64,000 nucleotides of DNA from JBBRDU01 sp038203615 (GTDB lineage: Bacteria > Verrucomicrobiota > Verrucomicrobiia > Chthoniobacterales > UBA10450). The stretch is from assembly GCA_038203615.1 (NCBI GenBank), contig JBBRDU010000007.1, positions 7,116-71,115 of the forward strand. The letters are read 5' to 3'. The position numbers and the translations under genes were made by a program. Under the pieces are notes generated by a model. The model made no database searches. It saw nothing but the letters and a program-made list of their open reading frames with translations, and was not told the origin of the DNA. Shown here piece after piece: positions 1 through 9,622 of the stretch; within the stretch, counting starts at the first letter, position 1, and every line of letters starts with the position of its first letter.

Positions 1-117
1 TGGAATGGGAGTCGCCGGCGCTTCCTGGTTGTAACCAGGATTATATCTTTGGGCGTAACTCGGGAGCGAACCCGAAACGATTACTGCGAGGATAAGTGCA
101 TAAGCCCCGAATCTCAT
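1..117 (-). CDS. N-terminus of an exported protein, cut by the window edge
   Basis: Reading the minus strand from an ATG at 117-115 gives 39 residues that begin with a convincing signal peptide (MRFGAYALILAVIVSG then SLPSYAQ, likely cleaved after the AQ-type site). The mature part starts with a Pro/Asn/Gln-rich stretch. A GAAGAGGG Shine-Dalgarno sits just upstream of the ATG. It lies directly downstream of, and on the same strand as, the outer-membrane barrel gene, so the two may be co-transcribed. Too little is visible to name it; a polysaccharide-export or other envelope protein would fit the context. Confidence 0.6.
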   Translation of the reverse strand, partial: MRFGAYALILAVIVSGSLPSYAQRYNPGYNQEAPATPIP

Positions 118-132
118 TCCCTCTTCATGCCT

Positions 133-1413
133 CTAGAAACTATACGTTCCGTCGACTGAGACCCGATTCTGAATGTAATTACGTCCGGGCACATTGGAAT
201 CTTTCTGCGTGTACTGATAGCGCAAGCCCAGAGTGACGTGGGGGGTCAGCTGAAAGCCGACCGTCCCGGCCGCGCCCACGCGGCTGAAATGTTCGTCGAA
301 AAACCCGCCGGAATCGTTCGCGTCCTCATAGAAAAACTCGGTCGTGAGCAGGGTATTGCGAATGATATTCCAAGTGATGGTGTGACGAATGTAATTGAGG
401 GCGATGTAATTCGAGTTCACGCCCAGCTGGCTTTCGTGGCCCGCGGCGACGGATTGGGACAGCGTGGCATTGAGCCGATGCGTAATCAGGACGTTCGCAT
501 AATAATCGGAGAGATCGTTCTGGTCGGCAACCAGTCCGTTATTGTCGAAGTTCATCCACTGGTAGCCGGCGGCGCCCCGCACCCGCAGATAGCTACTCAA
601 TTGTGTTTCCACAAAGCCACCACCCGAAAAGGTGCGCGCATCGTTGAGCACCATCTGATCGTAGTAAGTAAACACGCCATTGCCCTCCACGCCGACATTG
701 GTGGTATTGGTGGCGGCGACGGAGAGCGACCCGGAGAGGATCTCGGCGTTGCGATTGAGGTAATCGAAGGCCGAGTTGGTCGCGACAAAGTTATAATGGT
801 CGTAGCCGATCGTGAGCAGGACCTTGTTCAAATCCCAGAGGACGGAAATGCCCGCCGTGTTCTCGAAACGTCCGTAATCTGCCGTGTTATTGAGCTGCGG
901 CTGGGTAATCGGATCCTGCTGCACGGACATGCGATCATGAATGTTAATACGGAAGTCTCCGACAAAGATGTCGAAGGCGAGCTGCGACCCGGGGGTGACC
1001 AGAATGCCATTGGTATTATTGCCGGAATGCTGCACGTAAGCCGAATAGCCGATGCCGATATCAAAACGCAGGGTGTTTAACTGGGTAATCGGCCAAACCG
1101 CGTTGAAATTGACCTGGGGGCGAAAAATCAGGTCGTCCTGCTTCTCATCGTGCTGAGCCAGGGAGATATTATCATTATACTCGATGCCCATGGTGGCGCT
1201 GAAACGGAAGCGGATCGGACCCACCAGAAGATTGTAGGGGATATGTTCGATATCCTGACGGCGCGCTTCAGACGAAGCCTCCCCCGCCAAGGAAGGACGA
1301 ACAGCGTCTTGTGATCGAGTCACGCCCGGCGCGCACAACAGGGAGAGCGACAGCAGGCAGACGAAGCGCTTCAGAGAATGGGCGAATGAACGTGGAAGTG
1401 CGGTGCGGGTCAT
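133..1413 (-). CDS. Outer-membrane beta-barrel protein, exopolysaccharide-type
   Basis: About 427 residues from the ATG at 1413; a TTG 14 codons upstream is possible but has no better ribosome site. Residues 1-35 hold a signal peptide with a hydrophobic core (VCLLSLSLLC). The rest alternates polar and hydrophobic residues in many short beta strands, with a FGIEYNDN-like motif near the start of the barrel. The last residue is phenylalanine (TYSF), the usual C-terminal signature recognised by the BAM machinery. Proteins like this are often encoded beside exopolysaccharide or exosortase gene sets and are thought to form secretion or porin barrels. The family is inferred from architecture only. 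Confidence 0.65.
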   Translation of the reverse strand: MTRTALPRSFAHSLKRFVCLLSLSLLCAPGVTRSQDAVRPSLAGEASSEARRQDIEHIPYNLLVGPIRFRFSATMGIEYNDNISLAQHDEKQDDLIFRPQVNFNAVWPITQLNTLRFDIGIGYSAYVQHSGNNTNGILVTPGSQLAFDIFVGDFRINIHDRMSVQQDPITQPQLNNTADYGRFENTAGISVLWDLNKVLLTIGYDHYNFVATNSAFDYLNRNAEILSGSLSVAATNTTNVGVEGNGVFTYYDQMVLNDARTFSGGGFVETQLSSYLRVRGAAGYQWMNFDNNGLVADQNDLSDYYANVLITHRLNATLSQSVAAGHESQLGVNSNYIALNYIRHTITWNIIRNTLLTTEFFYEDANDSGGFFDEHFSRVGAAGTVGFQLTPHVTLGLRYQYTQKDSNVPGRNYIQNRVSVDGTYSF

Positions 1414-1718
1414 AGGCTGGTGCGGCGGGTTTAGAGTTAGCAGTTGTGGTACCAAGGTGTTTTGTTCGCAGGCGCGTCACCCTTAAGCACGGCGCTCGTT
1501 GCGAATGCTATGCCAGGGTACGATCCCGCTCTCGTGATGTCTAAATTGAAGTAGTCCTTTCCCTTTTACCCGGAGATCGACCTCCAAGGCAAGCGAAATC
1601 AGCTCTTTCCAGGCCCTGTTTTTACCTGTTTTTCGAGGAAAACAGGCCCCCGGAAGGGATGCGGCACCCGGACGGCAAATCCCCCACCCGCTGGCGCGGG
1701 TTAAGCTCTTCTTTATAA
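1414..1718. other. Intergenic region, divergent promoters expected
   Basis: This 305-base stretch separates the minus-strand barrel gene from the plus-strand exported protein, so promoters for both should lie here. No convincing ORF, RNA gene or strong inverted repeat was seen. Confidence 0.4.
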
Positions 1719-2429
1719 ATGAACATGGTCCGCGCCGCCTTACCAACCCTCCAAAGAACCTGGCTAATCGCCGGTTTCGCTTTGCTGGCCGCGCCTTGGA
1801 CATATGCAATCGACTCTTCCGACCGCTCACCCGCCCCGGCCGCCCTCGCCGAGATGAACGGCGGCGCGAGGATCGAATGCGTTACCCCGGACGGCCAGAC
1901 CGGTCATGTCTCCAAGCAACCCGATCCCGGAGCGGCTGCCTTGATCATGGATGATGGCACCGTGACCTGCCTTCTACAGGAGGGCGAAACCGACTTTGTG
2001 GTGGAGTTACCCAAGGCGCGTCTGATCGATCGGCTGACTTTCCTCAATGAAAACGCCCGCGCGCGCGGCGAACTTAAAATCGCGGTGTCAAACGAGCGGT
2101 TGAAGGCTGATAGCGCAGACTGGGTCGAAGTGGAGGGCATCGTTCCCTTCTCCCACAAGCGGTTGTTCGGCGTTTCCCTGGTTGGGATCGAAACCAAGTT
2201 CGTCCGCCTCGCTTTCCGGGTAGAGAAGCCAGGCCTTGTCACGGCGTTCACCCCGGTCGTGGAGCAGCCATCGCCAGATCATCCGGCGTCCAGGGAGAAA
2301 GAGTCCTTCGCCATCCCGGCCTTGCACGACGCGCTCGATTCAAAGTTCGCGACACTGCACGCCCGGGAAAATGTCCTGGTTACGGCCAACGACGCTTCCG
2401 TCGGACCGCTTTCCGCGACGAACCGTTAG
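1719..2429 (+). CDS. Exported protein with discoidin-like beta sandwich
   Basis: 236 residues. The N-terminus is a signal peptide (core LIAGFALLAAPWTYA). Residues about 50-170 resemble a galactose-binding or F5/8C-like jelly roll: a segment around VVELPKARLIDRLTFLNE, a conserved-looking strand LKIAVSNERL, then WVEVEGIVPF and TKFVRLAFRV, the usual order of strands in discoidin-like domains. The C-terminal 60 residues look disordered. No catalytic motif is visible. It could bind carbohydrate at the cell surface, but that is inference. Confidence 0.55.
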   Translation: MNMVRAALPTLQRTWLIAGFALLAAPWTYAIDSSDRSPAPAALAEMNGGARIECVTPDGQTGHVSKQPDPGAAALIMDDGTVTCLLQEGETDFVVELPKARLIDRLTFLNENARARGELKIAVSNERLKADSADWVEVEGIVPFSHKRLFGVSLVGIETKFVRLAFRVEKPGLVTAFTPVVEQPSPDHPASREKESFAIPALHDALDSKFATLHARENVLVTANDASVGPLSATNR

Positions 2430-2438
2430 GCGCTCGAC

Positions 2439-3260
2439 TCACCCACCGGTGGCAAAGCCGGGATAAAGCGTCATTCCTCCATCAACGAACAAGGTCGTTC
2501 CAACGACATAATCGGAGGCATCCGAGGCCAGCCAAACCGCCGCTTGAGCGATGTCTTTGGGAAGACCAACCCGCCCCTGCGGGATCAGGGTGAGCAATTT
2601 CTGCTCAGCCGCGGGAGTATCCCAGGCGTCTCGATTTATCGGTGTTTTGATGGCGCCGGGAGCAATGCTGTTGACCCGGATTTTCTTTGGAGCCAACTCC
2701 TGCGCCATGCTTTTCATCATGAGCATCACTCCTCCCTTGGAGGCCGCGTAGTTGACGTGCCCGGCCCACGGGATCACCTCATGAACGGAGCTCATGCAAA
2801 TGATTTTGCCGGCTGCGCTCGACACCGCGGGAACCACCCCGCGCCGCAGGAACTCACCGACGGCTTCGCGCGCACACAGGAATTGTCCGGTCAGGTTCAC
2901 ATTTAAGACCAGGTTCCACTGGGCCAGCGTCATCTCGTGAAAAGCGGCATCGCACTGCAACCCCGCATTATTAATCAGGATGTCGACCGTCCCGAAATGC
3001 GCCATCGCAGCGGCAAACATCTGCTGAACTTCGTTTTCCTGGCTCACATCCGCCGGCAACGCGATGGCATCACTGCCATCGGCACGAATCACTCCCACGA
3101 CGCGCTCCGCTTCCTCCGGGTTTGAAATGTAATTCACCACGACACCTGCTCCGGCCGCCCCGAGGGCGATGGCACAGGCTTCGCCGATCCCGGAACTGGC
3201 GCCGGTCACGAGCGCTATCTGATTTTTGAGAGGCTTTGGCGGATCCATGGGAGTAATCAT
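2439..3260 (-). CDS. SDR oxidoreductase, glucose 1-dehydrogenase-like
   Basis: 273 residues of a classical short-chain dehydrogenase. Visible motifs are the cofactor loop TGASSGIG (about residue 20), NNAG, the catalytic Ser in MSSVHE, and YAASK with the catalytic Tyr and Lys. The C-terminal VDGGMTLYPGF is very close to that of Bacillus glucose 1-dehydrogenases, which oxidise beta-D-glucose with NAD(P)+. The IPWAGHVNYAASKGG stretch also fits that subgroup. The gene is alone on the minus strand. Substrate assignment by similarity is likely but not certain in this promiscuous family. Confidence 0.8.
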   Translation of the reverse strand: MITPMDPPKPLKNQIALVTGASSGIGEACAIALGAAGAGVVVNYISNPEEAERVVGVIRADGSDAIALPADVSQENEVQQMFAAAMAHFGTVDILINNAGLQCDAAFHEMTLAQWNLVLNVNLTGQFLCAREAVGEFLRRGVVPAVSSAAGKIICMSSVHEVIPWAGHVNYAASKGGVMLMMKSMAQELAPKKIRVNSIAPGAIKTPINRDAWDTPAAEQKLLTLIPQGRVGLPKDIAQAAVWLASDASDYVVGTTLFVDGGMTLYPGFATGG

Positions 3261-3385
3261 AATAAATTTCAGGCTGCGCGATATTTTCAGGAAGAAAAAA
3301 GGGACAGAAATCTTGCCTCTCCGGGCCCGCCCAATGCAGGCACAGAACTAGCTCGTTCTAACATCGCCTTGGATCGTTGCGACAC

Positions 3386-5053
3386 ATGGGATTGGCTACC
3401 GGGAATCAGACTAACAAACCAGTAGCGCACTCTCTGGTCGGCGATCTGGCACTTGTACCACATGACTTCAATGGAGCCTATCATGAACAGAATCGCGCCT
3501 TACCTGAAAGTCGTTCGTCGCAAAGCGACAACTATCTTCAGATCGTTGCCCGGGCTACGAACGATGCAATTCGGGATTGGGATGTAATCAAAGGGGCGCT
3601 CTTCTGGCCGCAGGGCCTGGAGACGCTGCTCGGTTACCCCGAACCCGGCCAACCTCTCGACCTGGGGTTTTGGCAGGATCACGTCCATCCGGCGGATCGC
3701 GCGCGGGTGGCCATCAGCATTCGGGCTGCGTTCGCCGATGGCTTGGAGCATTGGAGCGGCGAGTATCGATTTCAGCAGGCTGGCGGAGAGTATCTTCAGA
3801 TCCTCGAACGCGCCGTCATCCAGCGCGACGCGACCGGACAGCCCACCCGATTCGTCGGTTCGCTCATGGATATTACCGCACGTAAACAACTGCAGGACCA
3901 GTTGTGTCGCTCCCAGAAAATGGAAGCGTTCGGACAACTGGCCGCCGGCGTCGCGCATGATTTCAATAATTTTCTGACCACTATCCTGGGCTACAGCGAC
4001 CTCGTTCTTTCCGAATCGGGCGCCAAGGGACCCATCGCCAGCCATGTGTCCGAGATCCGCGGCGCCGCCGGACGCGCCTCGGCTCTGGCCGGGCAACTTT
4101 TGGCCTTCAGTCGCAAGCAGACGCTCGAGCCGCGCGTGATTGAAGCGAATAGTCTGGTGCAGAATCTGGAGCGCTCTCTCCTGCGTCTTCTCGGCGATCA
4201 CATTACGGTCGTTTGTCAGCTTCACCGCGATAAAGCTGGCGCGCACATCAAGGTGGATCCGGACCAACTCACTCAAATCATTTTGAACCTGGCGGTCAAT
4301 GCCCGCGATGCCATGCGCAGCGGCGGACAGTTGACTTTGGAAACGGCATCGGTGGCAGTGGCGCAGGACGACCAGACACCGTCCGGATTGGATGCGCTTC
4401 CGTCGGCCGATTATGTCGTCATCAGCGTCATCGACACCGGCGTGGGCATGACAGACGAGGTCAAAAATCACCTGTTTGAGCCCTTCTTCACGACCAAGGA
4501 TGAAGGACGCGGCAGCGGTCTCGGCCTGGCCACGAGCTATGGGATCGTGCGACAAAGCGGCGGAAGCATTCGCATCGATAGCGAAGTCGGCAAAGGCACG
4601 CGCGTGGAAATTTATCTTCCTAAAGTTCCGGCGCCCCCGCCGCCCTCCTATAAGAAACCGGCCGACCGAAAGTTACCGGTTGGCACCGAATCAATTCTGG
4701 TGCTGGAGGATGACATCGGTGTGCGGCACATGTCGGTGCGGGTTCTGCGCAATCTAGGCTACGACGTTCTGGAAGCGGCCAATGGCGACGACGCGCAGCG
4801 TTTGTTCGTTCGCAACGCCAAACGAAAGATCCATCTTCTCCTGACCGATCTGGTGATGCCGCAAATGAGCGGACGTTTCTTTGCCGATTGGGTCCACCAG
4901 GTCAGTCCTCCGACCAAAGTGGTGTTCGTCTCCGGCTACCTCGAGGAATCCCTCCATCCCGGCGACCGCGTGGAGAACGGCATGTTTTTTCTGCCAAAGC
5001 CATTCGACCCCGAGCAACTGGCCAAGACCGTGCGGCAGGCGTTGGATTCCTGA
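3386..5053 (+). CDS. PAS-domain hybrid sensor histidine kinase with receiver
   Basis: About 555 residues with no transmembrane segment, so probably cytosolic. Order: a PAS/PAC domain (residues about 45-170, ending GSLMDITARKQ); a dimerisation/phosphoacceptor domain with GVAHDFNNFLTTI, where the His is the phosphorylation site; and a HATPase domain with N box NLAVNARDAM, G1 DTGVGM, F box FEPFFTTK and G2 GSGLGLATSYGIV. A C-terminal receiver follows, with acidic pocket LEDD, phosphoacceptor Asp in LLTDLVMP, and the Lys in FLPKPF. This matches PAS hybrid kinases that lack an obvious neighbouring response regulator. The signal is unknown. The ATG at 3386 is chosen over an upstream TTG. Confidence 0.88.
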   Translation: MGLATGNQTNKPVAHSLVGDLALVPHDFNGAYHEQNRALPESRSSQSDNYLQIVARATNDAIRDWDVIKGALFWPQGLETLLGYPEPGQPLDLGFWQDHVHPADRARVAISIRAAFADGLEHWSGEYRFQQAGGEYLQILERAVIQRDATGQPTRFVGSLMDITARKQLQDQLCRSQKMEAFGQLAAGVAHDFNNFLTTILGYSDLVLSESGAKGPIASHVSEIRGAAGRASALAGQLLAFSRKQTLEPRVIEANSLVQNLERSLLRLLGDHITVVCQLHRDKAGAHIKVDPDQLTQIILNLAVNARDAMRSGGQLTLETASVAVAQDDQTPSGLDALPSADYVVISVIDTGVGMTDEVKNHLFEPFFTTKDEGRGSGLGLATSYGIVRQSGGSIRIDSEVGKGTRVEIYLPKVPAPPPPSYKKPADRKLPVGTESILVLEDDIGVRHMSVRVLRNLGYDVLEAANGDDAQRLFVRNAKRKIHLLLTDLVMPQMSGRFFADWVHQVSPPTKVVFVSGYLEESLHPGDRVENGMFFLPKPFDPEQLAKTVRQALDS

Positions 5054-5327
5054 TCATCGCACGCGATGGAGGTGGATCGCGATCTCCCAGCGCGATGTTC
5101 ATCCTTCAGCCGCGGAAGCTGCTCCATCTTTCCCCGCTTCTTTTTGTCCCTAGGATGGAAGCCGCTTTCGGCGAAATCTGTTTTTGCAACGCCCTCGCCT
5201 CCTTCGCCAAGACTACGGCGCGCCAGGGGAGAGGCCGTTCCACCAAGGCACCCGGGTTCAATCGGAGTGCGATCGACAACGCGAAAACGTTGCTGCTCTC
5301 GCGCTCAAGGTATATGGGACGTGCGTG

Positions 5328-6536
5328 GTGACGTTCGAGGACATCGAGAAGGCGCGGGATCGAATCAAAGACGCGGTCTACTATTCCCCCTGCCCACATT
5401 CCATTCCACTCAGCGAGATCACGGGCATGGAGATCTTCTGCAAGCTCGACAACTTGCAGCGCACCGGAAGTTTTAAGGAGCGCGGCGCGCGTAATGCCCT
5501 GGCGCAATTGCCGCCCGCCCAACAGAAGCTCGGCGTCATCGCGGCCTCCGCCGGCAATCACGCCCAAGCCTTGGCTTACCAGGGAAAACTACTGGGCGTG
5601 CCGGCCACCGTGGTCATGCCGAAGTTCGCTCCCCTCATTAAGGTCAGCAATTGCCAGAAACTCGGAGCCACCGTGGTGCTTCATGGCAAGGACTTCGCCG
5701 AAGCGAAAGCTCGCGCGTATGAGATTGCGAAAGAACAGGGGCTTGCCTACATCGATGGATACGATGATCCCTCTATCATTGCCGGCCAGGGCACGGTCGG
5801 TCTCGAGATCCTGGAGCAAGTGCCGGACGTGGACGTAGTGGTGGTTCCCGTCGGTGGCGCCGGACTTCTTGCGGGCGTCGCACTGGCCGTGAAAACTCTG
5901 CGTCCGAATGTCAAAATCGTGGCCGTTGAGGCGGAACACGTCGCCAGTTTTTCGGCGGCGGAGGAAGCGGGCAAACCGACTCGGATCGCGCTGCATCCCA
6001 CGCTGGCCGACGGATTGGCCATCCCGGAAGTGGGCGCAAACGCCTTTGCCATCGCGCATCCGCGCGTCGATAAAATTGTGACCGTTTCGGAGGAAGAGAT
6101 CGCCATCGCCATCCTGCGCATCGTCGAGTTGGAAAAGGGCGTGGTGGAAGGCGCAGCGGCCACGTCCCTGGCCGCTTGCCTTTCTGGAAAGCTGAAAGAG
6201 TTCGCTGGAAAAAAATGCGTCCTGCTCTTCTGCGGCGGGAACATCGATCCGAACGTGCTCAGTCGCGTCATCGAACGCGGGCTCGTGGCCGATGGCCGGC
6301 TCGGCCGGTTCGTCGCCGTCATCAGCGATCGACCGGGCGGTCTGGCCGACCTGACCGCGCAAATCGCTTCGACCGGAGCGAGTATCAAACAGGTGGTGCA
6401 CGATCGCGCCTTCGCCGGCACAGATGTGTCCGCTGTGCATGTGCTCTGCACCGTCGAAACGCGGAACCGCGAGCATCTGGCACAGGTGTGCGCCCAATTG
6501 AAGAGCCACGGCGTCGAGACCTACGACTCAAAGTAG
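5328..6536 (+). CDS. ilvA: Threonine ammonia-lyase (threonine dehydratase) with ACT domain
   Basis: 402 residues from the GTG at 5328 (an adjacent GTG at 5325 is also possible), the normal length of the catabolic/short biosynthetic type with one ACT domain. PLP enzyme that converts L-threonine to 2-oxobutanoate and ammonia, feeding isoleucine synthesis. The PLP lysine is in RTGSFKERGARNAL, followed by SAGNHAQALAY and the phosphate-binding loop PVGGAGLLAGV. The ACT regulatory domain begins near FVAVISDRPGGL. The single ACT domain leaves the choice between IlvA-type and TdcB-type function open. The gene precedes gcvP by about 140 bases on the same strand. Confidence 0.85.
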   Translation: MTFEDIEKARDRIKDAVYYSPCPHSIPLSEITGMEIFCKLDNLQRTGSFKERGARNALAQLPPAQQKLGVIAASAGNHAQALAYQGKLLGVPATVVMPKFAPLIKVSNCQKLGATVVLHGKDFAEAKARAYEIAKEQGLAYIDGYDDPSIIAGQGTVGLEILEQVPDVDVVVVPVGGAGLLAGVALAVKTLRPNVKIVAVEAEHVASFSAAEEAGKPTRIALHPTLADGLAIPEVGANAFAIAHPRVDKIVTVSEEEIAIAILRIVELEKGVVEGAAATSLAACLSGKLKEFAGKKCVLLFCGGNIDPNVLSRVIERGLVADGRLGRFVAVISDRPGGLADLTAQIASTGASIKQVVHDRAFAGTDVSAVHVLCTVETRNREHLAQVCAQLKSHGVETYDSK

Positions 6537-6674
6537 CGCCGAAGCGCCTTTGCTTTGTCCTTCCGAGCGCCGGGATCACCGTCGGGGCGTATGCCATGTC
6601 GCACTGAAAAGTTGAACCGAGGCGGCGGTTCCGTAGTCTCACCCATGCATAGGGAAGCCGCACGGGAAGCCGCG

Positions 6675-9548
6675 ATGAGGCGGGCGAAAAGTGATTCGTT
6701 TTCGAGACGCCACATCGGGCCGAGTGATCCCGAAATGGACGGAATGCTGGATCACCTGGGTTTTGCCAACCTGGACGCTCTGATCGACGCGACGGTTCCC
6801 AAAAACATTCGTCTCAAGGGTGAGCTCCAGCTGCCGGAGGGCGTATCGGAGGCGGAAGCGCTGGCCGAACTGCGCGCCCTTTCCCGCCAAAACCAAGTGG
6901 CGCGTTCTTTCCTCGGCGCGGGTTATCACGACTCGATCACGCCACCGGTGATCCAGCGCAATATCCTAGAGAACCCGGGCTGGTACACCGCTTACACACC
7001 ATACCAAGCGGAGCTGGCGCAGGGCCGCCTCGAAGCGCTCGTCAATTTCCAGACGATGGTGACGGACCTGACCGGACTCGACATTGCCAATGCCTCGTTG
7101 CTCGACGAAGCCACGGCCGCGGCGGAAGCGATGGCCCTTGGCCATGCGGCAGCACCCGATCGCAAGACATTTTTCGTGGCCGACCATTGCCATCCGCAAA
7201 CTATCGAAGTCGTGTGCACCCGGGCCAAGCCCCTCGGGCTTGAAGTTCAGGTCGGCGATTTTTCCACCTTCCAATTCGACTCCGGAGTTTTCGGCGCCCT
7301 CGTTCAGTACCCGGCCACGGACGGCGCGATTCACGATTACTCCGAGTTCGTTAGGCAAGCGCACGCCGCCGGGGCGGTCGTCGTCGTCGCGGCCGATATC
7401 CTTGCGCTCACTCTTCTCAAGACACCCGGAGAAATGGGAGCGGACGTGGCAGTCGGGAGCACCCAGCGGTTCGGCGTTCCCGTCGGGTTCGGTGGCCCGC
7501 ACGCTGCCTATTTCGCCACGCGCAACCAATACAAGCGCCACATGCCGGGCCGGCTCGTAGGCGTTTCGCACGACGCGGAGGGACGCCCGGCCTATCGGCT
7601 CGCCTTGCAAACGCGCGAGCAACATATCCGTCGCGACAAGGCGACCAGTAATATCTGCACCGCGCAGGTTCTGCTCGCGGTCATGGCCTCCATGTACGCG
7701 GTCTATCACGGCCCGGAAGGGCTCACCGCCATCGCCCGTTACGTTCATCAAACGGCGCGGCTCCTGGCCGCCGCACTGAAGCAGCTCGGTTACACGCCGG
7801 TGCACGAGCGCTTCTTCGACACGGTCACGGTGCAGACTTCCGGTAATGCCTCCGAAGTGGTGAGGGCCGCCGCCAAACGCGGAATCAATCTCCGCTTGCT
7901 GAATGACCGGCTTCTCTCCATCGCGTTGGATGAGACAACCACCCTGGCTGATCTCCGCGAAATTCTCGACGCCGTGATGGACGCTGATCCGAAGCTGCGC
8001 GAGCAGAATGTCGATCTTGACGAGCTGGCGCGCCGTTCATCTCCCGAATCGAAATTCGAGAATCGAGAATCGAAATTTCTCCAGCATCCCGTTTTCAACA
8101 CGCATCGCACCGAGACCCAGATGCTTCGTTACATGAGAAAACTGGAGTCGCGCGATCTTTCGCTCTGCCACTCCATGATCCCGCTCGGCTCGTGCACCAT
8201 GAAACTCAACGCCACGGCCGAGATGTTTCCGGTCTCATGGCCGGAGTTCGCCAAGCTTCACCCGTTCGCCCCGGCCAACCAGACCAGCGGCTACGCCGAG
8301 ATGTGCGGCCAACTGGAAGAGTGGCTGGCGGAGATTACTGGTTTCGCGGCGGTCTCTCTGCAGCCGAATGCCGGATCGCAAGGCGAGTATGCCGGTTTAC
8401 TCGCCATCCGGGGTTATCACGAATCACGCGGCGAAGCGCATCGCAATATCTGCCTGATTCCAACGTCAGCGCACGGAACCAATCCGGCCAGCGCAGTCAT
8501 GGCTGGATACAAAGTAGTGCCGGTCGCGTGCCTCAAGGATGGCGATATCGACCTGGCTGATCTGCGCGCCAAGGCCGACCAGCATGCGAGTGATTTGGGC
8601 GCGCTCATGGTCACCTACCCGAGCACGCATGGCGTCTTTGAGCCTACCATCCGCGATATCTGCGACATCGTGCATTCGCATGGCGGCCAGGTTTATCTCG
8701 ATGGGGCCAACATGAACGCGCAGGTCGGTCTTTGCCGGCCGGGCGATTACGGCGCCGATGTTTGCCACCTGAATTTGCACAAGACTTTTTGCATCCCGCA
8801 CGGAGGCGGCGGCCCCGGCGTCGGACCCATTGGCGTGGCCAAACACCTTGTTCCCTTCCTGCCTGGCTTCCCATCTCTCAACTCTCAACCCTCAACACTC
8901 AGCGCTTCTACCGGCCCCGTGGCGGCCGCTCCCTACGGCAGCGCCAGCATTCTCACCATCTCGTGGATGTACATCCGGATGATGGGGCGCACCGGCCTGA
9001 CGCAGGCCACCAGGATCGCAATCCTGAACGCCAACTACATGGCGAAACGGCTCGACCGCTATTTCCCTGTCCTCTTCAAAGGCAAGAACGGCCTCGTTGC
9101 GCACGAGTGCATCATTGATCTCCGCCAATGGAAGAGCGCCCGCATCGAAGTGGAAGACGTGGCCAAGCGCCTGATGGATTACGGATTCCACGCGCCCACC
9201 GTTTCCTGGCCGGTGGCCGGAACCATGATGATCGAGCCAACCGAGAGCGAATCAAAGGACGAGCTCGATCGTTTCTGCGACGCCATGATTGCGATTCATG
9301 CGGAGATCGAAGCAGTCGCGCAGGGCAAGGCTGATGCGAAGAACAACGTGCTCAAAAACGCCCCGCACACGGCGCAGCAGATTGCCTCACCGAAATGGGA
9401 TCATCCTTACTCGCGCGAGGAAGCGGCGTATCCTGCCCCTTGGACGCGGGACTACAAATTCTGGCCGGCTGTTGGCCGGATCGACAACGTCTACGGCGAC
9501 CGAAACCTCTTTTGCTCCTGCCCGCCCATCGAAGAATTCACCGAGTAA
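6675..9548 (+). CDS. gcvP: Glycine dehydrogenase (decarboxylating), P-protein
   Basis: 957 residues, full-length fused P-protein of the glycine cleavage system: decarboxylates glycine and transfers the aminomethyl group to the lipoyl H-protein. It opens with RRHIGPSDPEM, and has NPGWYTAYTPYQ, LLDEATAAAEAM, MIPLGSCTMKLNA, the PLP lysine motif HLNLHKTFCIPHGGGG and the end motif YGDRNLFCSC. The start at 6675 follows a GGAAG site; upstream codons in the frame are not conserved. Two short segments look like repeat-derived insertions: near residue 455 (encoded by a GAATCGAAATT-type tandem, 8047-8083) and near residue 735 (CTCAAC-type tandem, 8876-8904). gcvT and gcvH are not nearby. Confidence 0.93.
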   Translation: MRRAKSDSFSRRHIGPSDPEMDGMLDHLGFANLDALIDATVPKNIRLKGELQLPEGVSEAEALAELRALSRQNQVARSFLGAGYHDSITPPVIQRNILENPGWYTAYTPYQAELAQGRLEALVNFQTMVTDLTGLDIANASLLDEATAAAEAMALGHAAAPDRKTFFVADHCHPQTIEVVCTRAKPLGLEVQVGDFSTFQFDSGVFGALVQYPATDGAIHDYSEFVRQAHAAGAVVVVAADILALTLLKTPGEMGADVAVGSTQRFGVPVGFGGPHAAYFATRNQYKRHMPGRLVGVSHDAEGRPAYRLALQTREQHIRRDKATSNICTAQVLLAVMASMYAVYHGPEGLTAIARYVHQTARLLAAALKQLGYTPVHERFFDTVTVQTSGNASEVVRAAAKRGINLRLLNDRLLSIALDETTTLADLREILDAVMDADPKLREQNVDLDELARRSSPESKFENRESKFLQHPVFNTHRTETQMLRYMRKLESRDLSLCHSMIPLGSCTMKLNATAEMFPVSWPEFAKLHPFAPANQTSGYAEMCGQLEEWLAEITGFAAVSLQPNAGSQGEYAGLLAIRGYHESRGEAHRNICLIPTSAHGTNPASAVMAGYKVVPVACLKDGDIDLADLRAKADQHASDLGALMVTYPSTHGVFEPTIRDICDIVHSHGGQVYLDGANMNAQVGLCRPGDYGADVCHLNLHKTFCIPHGGGGPGVGPIGVAKHLVPFLPGFPSLNSQPSTLSASTGPVAAAPYGSASILTISWMYIRMMGRTGLTQATRIAILNANYMAKRLDRYFPVLFKGKNGLVAHECIIDLRQWKSARIEVEDVAKRLMDYGFHAPTVSWPVAGTMMIEPTESESKDELDRFCDAMIAIHAEIEAVAQGKADAKNNVLKNAPHTAQQIASPKWDHPYSREEAAYPAPWTRDYKFWPAVGRIDNVYGDRNLFCSCPPIEEFTE
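8047..8083. repeat. GAATCGAAATT-type tandem inside gcvP
   Basis: Two copies of GAATCGAAATT(C/T) separated by GAGAATCGA units lie within the coding sequence, in frame, at the variable linker just before the conserved HPVFN motif. The encoded peptide (about 11 extra residues, rich in Ser, Glu and Lys) has no counterpart in E. coli GcvP. Confidence 0.6.
8876..8904. repeat. CTCAAC simple tandem inside gcvP
   Basis: CTCAACTCTCAACCCTCAACACTCA, written here as four CTCAA-type units, encodes a Ser/Asn/Gln/Pro-rich patch in place of the usual segment before GPVAAAPYGSASIL. It reads like intergenic filler that became coding. Confidence 0.55.
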
Positions 9549-9565
9549 ATTCATCCGTCGCCAAA

Positions 9566-9622
9566 GTGGCATCGGCTTCCAGCCGATGATCTCCTAAAAC
9601 ATCGGCAAGATGCCGCTGCCAC
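9566..9622. repeat. Imperfect inverted repeat downstream of gcvP
   Basis: Arms 9566-9588 (GTGGCATCGGCTTCC then AGCCGATG) and 9600-9622 pair at about 18 of 23 positions. It starts 17 bases after the gcvP stop. No T-run follows, so it looks like a dispersed REP-type palindrome rather than a classic terminator. Confidence 0.7.

Noticed and set aside
238..1080. 280-residue plus-strand ORF antisense to the outer-membrane barrel
   Set aside because: No signal peptide or family features; high-GC shadow of the barrel gene.
3500..4555. 351-residue minus-strand ORF
   Set aside because: Overlaps the histidine kinase, whose motifs are unmistakable; antisense shadow.
6537..6674. Glycine riboswitch ahead of gcvP
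   Set aside because: No paired aptamer motifs could be found in the 138-base gap.
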